5,291 nucleotides of DNA from Bacteroidetes bacterium 4572_114 (GTDB taxonomy: Bacteria; Bacteroidota; Bacteroidia; Bacteroidales; 4484-276), in assembly GCA_002254335.1 (NCBI GenBank), contig NIVA01000186.1, positions 1 through 5,291 of the forward strand. The letters are read 5' to 3'. The notes under the pieces are model-generated. The model worked only from the letters and a program-made list of their open reading frames with translations, ran no database searches and had not been told where the DNA came from. The first letter of the stretch is position 1. Each line of letters begins with the position of its first letter. Shown here in pieces: positions 1-5,291 of the stretch. Made by a program: the position numbers and the translations under genes.

Positions 1-455
1 ATCCCTTTTATTGATGGTTCATGCAAATAGTTGGTCACCATCGCTTCTAAATGTATCCAACCCTCGCCCTTCTTCTGAAACCTAAATTCGTCTTGCACCA
101 TTTCCCCCGGTAATGTTACAAGTTCCGAGAGTATTTGCGACAGGTGGTCAACATCATCGGGGTGCATTAATTGAAAACTGGAAAGCCCAAGTACTTCTGC
201 CGGAACAAACCCCGTAATGCGCTCAATGGAATCGCTTACATAAGTAACCTTCCCGTCAATATCGATTATAACAAATAAATCGTTGGAATTCTTTGCAAGG
301 TACCTGAACGGTTGCTCACTTTCGTACAGTATGTCTTCAACTTTTCTGACAGATAAGCCACTAGCTTCCGGTTTCTCCAATTTGGCAATTTTGGCTTTTA
401 AATCTTCTATCTCCTTTAAAAGTTGCCCTTTGGTTTTGTTATCGTTGTTATTCAT
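1..455 (-). CDS. PAS-domain sensory protein, N-terminal 151 residues (C-terminus beyond window)
   Basis: The visible part starts at ATG 453-455 (MNNNDNKTKG) and stays open to the left edge. Residues 11-30 (QLLKEIEDLKAKIAKLEKPE) look like a short coiled coil. Residues about 48-145 form a PAS fold: the FRYLAKNSNDLFVIID entry, GKVTYVSDSIERITGF (68-83), HPDDV (98-102), and a PAC-like FRFQKKGEGWIHLEAMVTN tail (124-142). In this family HPDDV marks the PAS_3/PAS_9-type sensor folds, which bind small ligands or cofactors or serve as dimerisation modules; which applies cannot be told here. There is no signal peptide or membrane segment in the visible part, so a cytoplasmic sensor is likely. The gene lies 24 bases after the double-receiver gene, in the same direction. 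Its output domain is not visible. A histidine kinase or a hybrid kinase with more PAS domains is the commonest arrangement, but that is inference. No Shine-Dalgarno precedes the start. Confidence 0.88.
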   Translation of the reverse strand, partial: MNNNDNKTKGQLLKEIEDLKAKIAKLEKPEASGLSVRKVEDILYESEQPFRYLAKNSNDLFVIIDIDGKVTYVSDSIERITGFVPAEVLGLSSFQLMHPDDVDHLSQILSELVTLPGEMVQDEFRFQKKGEGWIHLEAMVTNYLHEPSIKG

Positions 456-462
456 GCTTGGG

Positions 463-481
463 GGTTTCAGGTTTCAGGTTT
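463..481. repeat. Short heptamer array before the PAS gene
   Basis: Two GGTTTCA units plus a partial GGTTT fill most of the 24-base gap between the double-receiver gene and the PAS gene. The unit and orientation relative to transcription are the same as in the cheA-cheB gap. The last bases overlap the TAA stop (480-482). Confidence 0.9.
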
Positions 482-1964
482 AAAAATACTCTTTTATTAT
501 CTCCATAATTATTTCCTTTTTTATAGGTTTAGAAATATAATCATTACACCCGGCATCGGTGGCCCTTTGCTGATCGCCCCCCAAAACCACTGCAGATTGT
601 GCAATAATAATTACGTCTTTATTAAATTGGCGAATTTGCCTGGTGGCTTCATAACCATCAATTACAGGCATCCTTATGTCCATCAATATCAAATCAATAT
701 CAGGGTTATTACGGCAAACTTCAACTGTATCAGCCCCGGTTTTTGCATGTAAGATTTCTTTGGCAAAGCCTTCAGCTAATATTGAGAGTTGCATTTCAGA
801 TGTTTCTTCATCTTCGGCAATAAGTACTTTCAGATCCTTTACATCATCCTCAAACACTGCTTCGGAAAGATCATTTTCATCTGTGGTTGCCCCCTCTTTT
901 TTTGCCTGATAAGGAATTGTAAAATAAAACTGTGACCCTACCCCAACTTCTGATTCTACCCAAATCCTGCCCCCATGGGTTTCTACAATTTTTTTAACCG
1001 ACACAAGCCCCAACCCTGTGCTCTTTTCACCGGCTGTAGGCTTTACCGAAGTTGTAACAAATGGTTTAAATATTTCCCCTACCTCTTTTGCAGGGATACC
1101 TTTTCCCTGATCGTTGACCACAACCTGGACTTCCTTTTCCAAAACACTGATGTAAACATGAACTTTCGTATTGCGTTCAGAATATTTAAGTGCATTCGAC
1201 AAAAGGTTATCCATCACCTGTTTAAGCTTATTTCTGTCGGCAAAAACAATAAGTTTTTCTCTTGAATGCCCAAAATAGATGGTGATGTTTTTTTGGGCCC
1301 CGAGGGTATTGTTAAGCTCGATATGGTGTTTTAAACAAGATACCAGGTCGAACTCTTCTTCATCATTTATTTTCTTGAGTTGTAGGTTCCTAATCTTCAG
1401 CTCTTTGTGTAATTTCTTTAGTTCCAGGTTTTTATCTTCAAGCTCCTTGTTTTTGTTAATTGCGTTATAGTATGTTGAAAGGAGCAAATCGAGGATCTGC
1501 ATCCGGTTTGAATTCAATTTATACTTTTGCCCCCCAAAATATATCTCCATTGTAATATCCAGGTTTGGGGACCTTCTCCTGATTTCACGGTTCAACATAA
1601 TATCGGTAATCCTGTCGAAAAGAAATTCTTCGGAATATGGCTTGGAAATAAAGTTGTCGGCACCAGATTGCAAACCTCTTATTACATCATCGGGGTTCGA
1701 CAATTGGGTGAGCAGGATAAAAGGTATCTCCCTGGTTTTATCATTCCCCTTTACACGGGAACAAAACTCATAACCATCCATAATGGGCATAACAATATCC
1801 GATATAATAATATCCGGCGGGTCATTTTCGTCAAGGAGCACCATTGCCTCTTCCCCATTAAGCCCATGTAAAACTTCATAGCCGCGTTCTTCCAAAATCA
1901 TTTGCAGATGAAGTGCTTGTGTAGGGCTGTCTTCTGCGATTAATACTTTTTGATTACTTTTCAT
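480..1964 (-). CDS. REC-coiled coil-HATPase-REC protein lacking a recognisable HisKA domain
   Basis: This is a soluble 494-residue double-receiver signalling protein with no membrane segments. REC1 (about 5-122) has E11/D12, phospho-Asp D56, T86 and K108. A conserved-looking linker (about 135-168, FGGQKYKLNSNRMQILDLLL) leads into a Lys/Glu/Leu-rich coiled coil (about 168-200). The HATPase (about 205-352) has an N-box around QVMDNLLSNALKYSE (249-263), G1 NDQGKGI (284-290), an F-box at IFKPF (298-302) and G2 TGLGL (316-320). REC2 (about 378-494) has E384/D385, D429, S457 in place of the usual Thr, and K479. The HisKA helix pair with its phospho-histidine should sit between coiled coil and HATPase, but the sequence runs from LKKIND straight into EEEFDLVSC. 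The protein may therefore accept phosphate from CheA or another kinase instead of autophosphorylating. The ATG at 1964 is two residues before the usual start of a receiver fold. The gap to cheB is 30 AT-rich bases with no clear ribosome site; the stop TAA at 480-482 abuts a heptamer array. Confidence 0.93.
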   Translation of the reverse strand: MKSNQKVLIAEDSPTQALHLQMILEERGYEVLHGLNGEEAMVLLDENDPPDIIISDIVMPIMDGYEFCSRVKGNDKTREIPFILLTQLSNPDDVIRGLQSGADNFISKPYSEEFLFDRITDIMLNREIRRRSPNLDITMEIYFGGQKYKLNSNRMQILDLLLSTYYNAINKNKELEDKNLELKKLHKELKIRNLQLKKINDEEEFDLVSCLKHHIELNNTLGAQKNITIYFGHSREKLIVFADRNKLKQVMDNLLSNALKYSERNTKVHVYISVLEKEVQVVVNDQGKGIPAKEVGEIFKPFVTTSVKPTAGEKSTGLGLVSVKKIVETHGGRIWVESEVGVGSQFYFTIPYQAKKEGATTDENDLSEAVFEDDVKDLKVLIAEDEETSEMQLSILAEGFAKEILHAKTGADTVEVCRNNPDIDLILMDIRMPVIDGYEATRQIRQFNKDVIIIAQSAVVLGGDQQRATDAGCNDYISKPIKKEIIMEIIKEYF

Positions 1965-1994
1965 TTTCTGAGAATTTATTACAAAATTAACAAA

Positions 1995-3056
1995 TTATGT
2001 ACAATTTTCGATGTCCAGTAAAACATCAGCAATTTGATCAGGGTCAAGGATGTATGCGGCGCCATTAAGCTTTATGGCTTCGCCGGGCATTCCGTGCACC
2101 AATGAGCTTTCTTTATCCTGGGCAATTGTTAATGCCCCAGCATCCCTGAGGGTTTTCAACTCCATGGCCCCGTCCCTGCCCATGCCTGTCAATATCATAG
2201 CCAGGGTTTCTTTCCCGTGATGTATGGCAAGGCTATTGAAAAGACACTTTACCGATGGGCAAATCCTTACGTCTTTTACACATTTTCTAAGTTTTATCCT
2301 GTTGAAGTTTACCTCCATTTGAAAATTGTCGGGCGCAAAATAGATATTGCCCGGCATTAATTTTTCCCCGTCAGATGCAATACGGACCGGGATTTTAGAA
2401 AGACGGTTAAACCATTTTACCATTCCTTCTAAAAACCCCTGGGTGATATGTTGGACCACCAAAATAGGATGGGGGAATTTACCGGTAATTTTAGAAAATA
2501 TTTTAGATAAAACTTCAGGCCCGCCCGAAGAAATCCCTACTGCAACAATTTTACTGTTCCGGAACTGGCCAACAGTTGGGACTATGCCCTGTGCTTTGGG
2601 CGCGGCATAAGTTTTAACAGTTGATTTTTTTATGGTTAAATATTTCCGGGTTATAACTTTTATCTGTGAATAGGTTTTTATCATGGAGAGTAATTTCTTA
2701 ACCTTCTCGTCCTCATCAGGATGCCCGATGCCAACTGGTTTTTGGATAACAGTAAGTGCCCCGGCCGCTAATGCTTCAATTGATATTTGCATATCATGGG
2801 CATTACGGCTCGCAGTAACAACAATTATGGGTACAGCCGTGGTTGACATTATTATCCTGGTAGCTTCCAGGCCATTCATTACCGGCATGTCAACGTCCAT
2901 AGTAATTATGTCGGGCCGCTTTTTCTTCATAAAATCGACCGCAAGCTGTCCATTGGCCACATTTCCAATAACTTCAATGTTCGGGTCATTGTTTATAATA
3001 AATTCCAAATACTGGCTTACAGTTCGCGAATCTTCAACTATTAGTACTTTTATCAT
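1995..3056 (-). CDS. cheB: Chemotaxis response regulator protein-glutamate methylesterase CheB
   Basis: CheB removes methyl groups from (and deamidates) receptor glutamates, giving adaptation once CheA has phosphorylated its receiver. The 353 residues match the usual family length. The receiver (about 1-125) has E8/D9, phospho-Asp D54 in TMDVDMP, T81 and K106. After a basic linker (about 126-165) comes the methylesterase (about 168-350). Its expected catalytic triad is present: S176 in GISSGGP, H203 in VVQHIT and D295 in GMGRDGA. The oxyanion-side GMPGEAI motif (322-328) is also kept. Departures from better-known CheBs are HIT for HMP after the histidine and CPSVK for RPSVD (266-270). The ATG at 3056 opens directly into the first receiver strand (MIKVLIVEDS), which makes the start secure. 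No Shine-Dalgarno is seen; the start is preceded by the heptamer array. The gene follows cheA by 113 bases and precedes the next gene by 30. It is probably cytoplasmic and bound to the receptor array. Confidence 0.96.
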   Translation of the reverse strand: MIKVLIVEDSRTVSQYLEFIINNDPNIEVIGNVANGQLAVDFMKKKRPDIITMDVDMPVMNGLEATRIIMSTTAVPIIVVTASRNAHDMQISIEALAAGALTVIQKPVGIGHPDEDEKVKKLLSMIKTYSQIKVITRKYLTIKKSTVKTYAAPKAQGIVPTVGQFRNSKIVAVGISSGGPEVLSKIFSKITGKFPHPILVVQHITQGFLEGMVKWFNRLSKIPVRIASDGEKLMPGNIYFAPDNFQMEVNFNRIKLRKCVKDVRICPSVKCLFNSLAIHHGKETLAMILTGMGRDGAMELKTLRDAGALTIAQDKESSLVHGMPGEAIKLNGAAYILDPDQIADVLLDIENCT

Positions 3057-3058
3057 TA

Positions 3059-3135
3059 GGTTTCAGGTTTCAGGTTTCAGGTTTCAAGTTTCAAGTTTCA
3101 AGTTTCGGGTTTCAGGTTTCGGGTTTCAAGTTTGG
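3059..3135. repeat. Array of eleven heptamers in the cheA-cheB gap
   Basis: On the plus strand the units are GGTTTCA four times, AGTTTCA twice, AGTTTCG, GGTTTCA, GGTTTCG, GGTTTCA and AGTTTGG, with no spacers. The array begins three bases upstream of the cheB ATG and fills most of the 113-base gap. Two inverted copies of a related 10-mer (AACCTGAAAC) follow at 3143-3152 and 3161-3170. Whether the array is functional (cheB leader) or a selfish short repeat cannot be told from sequence. Confidence 0.95.
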
Positions 3136-3170
3136 GTTAACTAACCTGAAACTTTTTTCAAACCTGAAAC
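3123..3170 (-). promoter_or_regulatory. Candidate intercistronic stem-loop between cheA and cheB
   Basis: In the transcript, the segment from 3170 to 3159 (GTTTCAGGTTTG) can pair with the segment from 3134 to 3123 (CAAACTTGAAAC) over 12 positions, 11 Watson-Crick and one G-U. The 24-base loop contains an inner GGTT-AGTT-AACC hairpin (3146-3135). The stem begins at the last base of the cheA TAG stop. The six A residues on the 5' side and the lack of a U tract after the stem argue against a classical intrinsic terminator. A role in mRNA stability or in uncoupling cheB from cheA is possible. The structure arises from inverted heptamers and may be incidental. Confidence 0.4.
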
Positions 3171-5291
3171 TAAATAAACCTCTCTATAATTTCGAGCAGG
3201 TTACTTTGGTCAAAACTGCTTTTTATAATATATGCATTGGCCCCCACATCAATGCCCCTCTCCCTGTCTTCACGTTTCGAGAGTGATGTTACGAGGACAA
3301 TTGGCATATCGGCGGTTTTTTTGGTAGCACGTATTTTTGCAGTCAGGTCAAAGCCATTCATCCTTGGCATTTCAATATCCGTTACAACGGCATCAAAATC
3401 CCCTTCTTTTAATTTCGTAAAGCCTTCAACCCCGTCAATTGCTGTTGTAACATTATAGCCGGCGGCTTCAAGTATATTTTTAATAAGTGTCCGTGAAGTG
3501 ATAGAGTCTTCCACGACCAAAATGGACTTCATTGAGGCAACATCTGATTTTTCATCATCGGCAAATTTGGTTGAAGAAGTTGTAGCCACTACTGAAGATT
3601 TGAATAAATCAGAGATATTTAATATCGGGACTACCTTACCTGAACCAAGAATAGTGGCACCAGAGATGTTTCTGACCCGCGACAATTGTTTGTTAAATTT
3701 CTTGACCAATAACTCCTGCTCACCAATAACTTTATCTATTGTGAAACCGATTTTTTTACCTTTCACTTCAAAAACAATAATCTGGACATGCTCAGATGTA
3801 TTGTCATTTGCAGGGAGTTCGAGGGTTTCGCTAAGGCTGGCAAGGGGGATAATTTCTCCGTCCAACGGAATGGTGGCCTTATTTTCGATGGTTTTGATCT
3901 CTTCATTGTTCAACTTTAAAACCCTTTGCACTTTTGAAGTGGGCACAACAAATTGCCTGCCCGACGACACTAACAAAACACCCCTGAAGGTTACAATTGA
4001 AACTGGCAGCCGGATGTGGAAAGTAGTAGATTTCCCAACCTCGGTCCCCACCTCAATAGTGCCCCCCAACTGCTCAATAGCTTCCTGCACAATTGCAAGC
4101 CCCAGCCCCCTTCCTGAAAGGTCGGTAACAATTTCGCCGGTCGAGACCCCTGACCTGAAAATATAATTCAACAACTCTTTTTCGTTGATTTTATCAATAT
4201 CATTATCGGCAACAGTTTCATTCTTAAAATAAAGTTGTTTCAACTTTTTCAGGTCTATCCCTGCCCCATCATCGGAGATCAATATATCTACTTTATTGTT
4301 CTCCAACTGCTCTATTTTAAGTGTGATGTTCCCTTTAGCGGATTTGTTGTTTTTTATCCGCTCTTCGGGCCTTTCAATCCCATAATCTATCGAATTTCGC
4401 AGAATATGCATCAACGGGCTTCGGAGTTTTTCGAGTATCCTCCTGTCAATTTCATTATCGTCCCCCTCAACAACAAAGTCAACTTCCTTATCCAAATCTT
4501 TGGCAATATCGCGTATCATTTTCGGAAAAACATCCAACAGGGTCGAAAATGGCACTGTTATCAAATCTTTGACATCACCGAGCAGGGTTTCAATTTTCGA
4601 CCCGGTGGAATACGCTTCCTGGTTCGAGAAATTACGTAAATTGTGTAGCTCTTTTTCAATACTTTGGATATGTGAATTGGCAAACTCGTAAAAATGGACA
4701 ATAGCGGCAATTTCCTTTTCTCCAGCTAAAAATGTCTTTTCTTTATCATTGGCCTGCAGAAATTGTTTAATGATACGTGTTGCCAAAAAAACATCTGATG
4801 CCTCTTTTTTCCAAACCGTGAGCTTACATAAAATATTTTGCAAATTCCCGATACGCTGGGCGGCACTAAGCTTTAAGGCCAGCATCTCTTCGGCCTGAAA
4901 TAACAGATTGTCCAGTTTAGCAGTGGAAACACGGATGGTTTCGTCTATTACTTTTTTGGTGAAGGTTTTGGGTTTCGGGTTTCGGGTTTTGGGTTTTGGG
5001 TTGTGGGTTTTGTGCTCCGGGTTTTGTGCTCCGGGTTTTGTACTTTGGGTTTCGTGCATGGGGGGGGTGGGTGGTACTATCTCCGGTGTGGGGATATTTG
5101 TTGTTGCCATCCCTTCTATTTCAATTCCGGCCTCCACTGACGAAAGGTTTTCTATATGTTCGGTTATCCTGATGTCTAATTCCGGGCTTACTATATTTGT
5201 TGTTGCCATCCCTTCTATTTCAATTCCGGCCTCCACTGACGAAAGGTTTTCTATATGTTCGGTTATCCTGATGTCTAATTCCGGGCTTACT
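3170..5291 (-). CDS. cheA: Hybrid chemotaxis histidine kinase CheA with C-terminal receiver domain (5'-truncated by window edge)
   Basis: This is the sensor kinase of a chemosensory array; CheA-type kinases take phosphate from ATP and pass it to response regulators. The frame is open to the right edge, so the true start lies outside. A GTG at 5234-5236 sits inside a repeat and is not a credible start. Counting that GTG codon as residue 1, I see: 33-residue repeats (1-48), a Pro/Lys-rich linker (49-95), a P3 dimerisation helix pair opening IRVSTAKLDNLLFQAEEML (101-119), and a HATPase with N-box HILRNSIDYGIE (277-288), G1 DDGAGID (322-328) and G2 GRGLGL (375-380). A CheW-like P5 domain follows (about 410-545). 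The receiver (571-688) has E576/D577, phospho-Asp D620, T650 and K672. The N-terminal Hpt domain with the phospho-histidine is not visible and should lie upstream. QAEEML in place of VGELV, plus the fused receiver, fits hybrid FrzE-like CheAs. The stop is TAG at 3170-3172. Confidence 0.94.
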   Translation of the reverse strand, partial: VSPELDIRITEHIENLSSVEAGIEIEGMATTNIVSPELDIRITEHIENLSSVEAGIEIEGMATTNIPTPEIVPPTPPMHETQSTKPGAQNPEHKTHNPKPKTRNPKPKTFTKKVIDETIRVSTAKLDNLLFQAEEMLALKLSAAQRIGNLQNILCKLTVWKKEASDVFLATRIIKQFLQANDKEKTFLAGEKEIAAIVHFYEFANSHIQSIEKELHNLRNFSNQEAYSTGSKIETLLGDVKDLITVPFSTLLDVFPKMIRDIAKDLDKEVDFVVEGDDNEIDRRILEKLRSPLMHILRNSIDYGIERPEERIKNNKSAKGNITLKIEQLENNKVDILISDDGAGIDLKKLKQLYFKNETVADNDIDKINEKELLNYIFRSGVSTGEIVTDLSGRGLGLAIVQEAIEQLGGTIEVGTEVGKSTTFHIRLPVSIVTFRGVLLVSSGRQFVVPTSKVQRVLKLNNEEIKTIENKATIPLDGEIIPLASLSETLELPANDNTSEHVQIIVFEVKGKKIGFTIDKVIGEQELLVKKFNKQLSRVRNISGATILGSGKVVPILNISDLFKSSVVATTSSTKFADDEKSDVASMKSILVVEDSITSRTLIKNILEAAGYNVTTAIDGVEGFTKLKEGDFDAVVTDIEMPRMNGFDLTAKIRATKKTADMPIVLVTSLSKREDRERGIDVGANAYIIKSSFDQSNLLEIIERFI
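4964..5054 (-). repeat. Thirteen consecutive 7-bp repeats inside the CheA linker
   Basis: Read on the plus strand, the units are GGTTTTG, GGTTTCG (twice), GGTTTTG (twice), GGTTGTG, GGTTTTG, then TGCTCCG alternating with GGTTTTG, TACTTTG and GGTTTCG. Three heptamers make seven codons, giving the protein repeats HNPKPKT and RNPKPKT plus more degenerate copies upstream. The encoded linker is basic and proline-rich and therefore likely unstructured. The units are closely related to the intergenic heptamers at 3059-3135 and 463-481. Confidence 0.95.
4970..5007 (+). other. G-quadruplex motif on the template strand of cheA
   Basis: Six GGG tracts occur at 4970, 4977, 4984, 4991, 4998 and 5005, each separated by exactly four bases (TTTC, TTTC, TTTT, TTTT, TTGT). 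This satisfies the usual G3N1-7 quadruplex rule with tracts to spare. Further GGG runs follow at 5019, 5033, 5047 and 5060. The G-rich strand is the transcription template, so the RNA is C-rich. The motif is a direct consequence of the heptamer repeat. Confidence 0.6.
5060..5067 (-). repeat. C8 homopolymer tract in the CheA coding strand
   Basis: Eight consecutive G on the plus strand read as eight C in the gene and encode part of Thr-Pro-Pro. The next codon is ATG (5057-5059). Tracts of this length are classic slippage sites. A one-base change would shift the frame between the N-terminal part and the kinase core. Confidence 0.9.
5094..5291 (-). repeat. Two identical 99-bp tandem units encoding 33-residue repeats in CheA
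   Basis: Bases 5094-5192 and 5193-5291 are identical at all 99 positions. In frame they encode a 33-residue acidic unit containing SPELDIRITEHIENLSS followed by VEAGIEIEGMATTNI. The first residues after the last unit (PTPEIV) resemble the start of a further, diverged copy (VSPELD). Because 99 is divisible by three, gain or loss of units keeps the reading frame. The window ends exactly at a unit boundary, so the real copy number is unknown and could be higher. The units would lie between the unseen Hpt domain and the P3/kinase core, which suggests an extendable linker. Confidence 0.97.

Noticed and set aside
1347..1375. Frameshift or sequencing error hiding the HisKA domain
   Set aside because: The frame is continuous, the coiled coil joins the post-HisKA segment in frame, and no HisKA-like peptide appears in the other frames nearby.
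1982..1989. TAATTTTG on the minus strand, matching the Bacteroidota -7 promoter consensus TAnnTTTG, before the double-receiver gene
   Set aside because: No TTTG -33 element is found about 19-21 bases further upstream, the gap is only 30 AT-rich bases, and chance matches are common in such sequence.
2683..3144. 153-residue plus-strand open frame opposite cheB
   Set aside because: It is a shadow of the CheB receiver, and its tail (RFQVSGFRFQVSSFKFRVSG) is just the heptamer array translated.
3059..3170. Possible CRISPR array or attachment site in the cheA-cheB gap
   Set aside because: Units are 7 bp with no spacers, which is a short tandem repeat, not repeat-spacer architecture. No integrase or cas gene is near.
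3123..3170. Rho-independent terminator after cheA
   Set aside because: The stem is AT-rich and is followed by more heptamers (CCTGAAACC type), not a U tract, so it does not meet intrinsic terminator criteria.
3498..4166. 222-residue plus-strand open frame opposite cheA
   Set aside because: It is entirely antisense to well-supported CheA domains (HATPase, P5, receiver) and shows no domain of its own.
5234..5236. GTG as the start codon of CheA
   Set aside because: It lies inside a 33-residue repeat whose identical copy occurs 99 bases downstream, the frame is open to the window edge, and a start there would leave no Hpt domain. The gene is treated as 5'-truncated instead.

Overview
The window is a one-direction block of chemosensory and two-component signalling genes, all on the minus strand and transcribed from right to left. 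In transcription order it holds: the C-terminal part of a hybrid CheA kinase with a fused receiver domain (right edge down to 3170); a complete CheB receiver-methylesterase (3056-1995); a complete REC-coiled coil-HATPase-REC protein (1964-480); and the first 151 codons of a PAS protein that runs off the left edge. The gaps between genes are 113, 30 and 24 bases, so the four probably form one operon. The methyl-accepting receptors, CheW, CheR and the N-terminal Hpt domain of CheA are not visible. If present, they should lie upstream, beyond the right edge. No intergenic stretch exceeds 113 bases, and I see no tRNA, rRNA, transposase or CRISPR array.

Organism (inference): the sequence is moderately AT-rich, the starts lack clear Shine-Dalgarno sequences, and the receiver-kinase linker is of a type I associate with Bacteroidota. 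Intergenic spaces are filled with a TGAAACC-type heptamer that I also associate with some marine Bacteroidota. I favour Bacteroidota, but no marker gene here proves it. Many members lack flagella, so the pathway may control gliding, pili, exopolysaccharide or gene expression rather than flagellar rotation.

How the genes could work together: receptors would drive CheA, which could phosphorylate its own receiver, the CheB receiver (adaptation by receptor demethylation) and the two receivers of the third protein. The third protein has a good ATP-binding domain, but the histidine-bearing dimerisation (HisKA) domain expected before it appears to be absent. It therefore looks more like an ATP-binding phosphate acceptor or relay partner than a self-phosphorylating kinase. 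The PAS protein would add another sensory input.

The second theme is repeats. CheA carries two base-for-base identical 99-bp (33-residue) tandem units at the right edge, a C8 tract followed at once by ATG, and 13 consecutive 7-bp repeats encoding an N-P-K-P-K-T-R linker. Relatives of the same heptamer fill the cheA-cheB gap (11 copies plus two inverted copies able to fold into a stem-loop) and the gap before the PAS gene. The coding copies all lack the TGA trinucleotide that most of the non-coding copies contain, and on the plus strand they form a telomere-like G-quadruplex motif.
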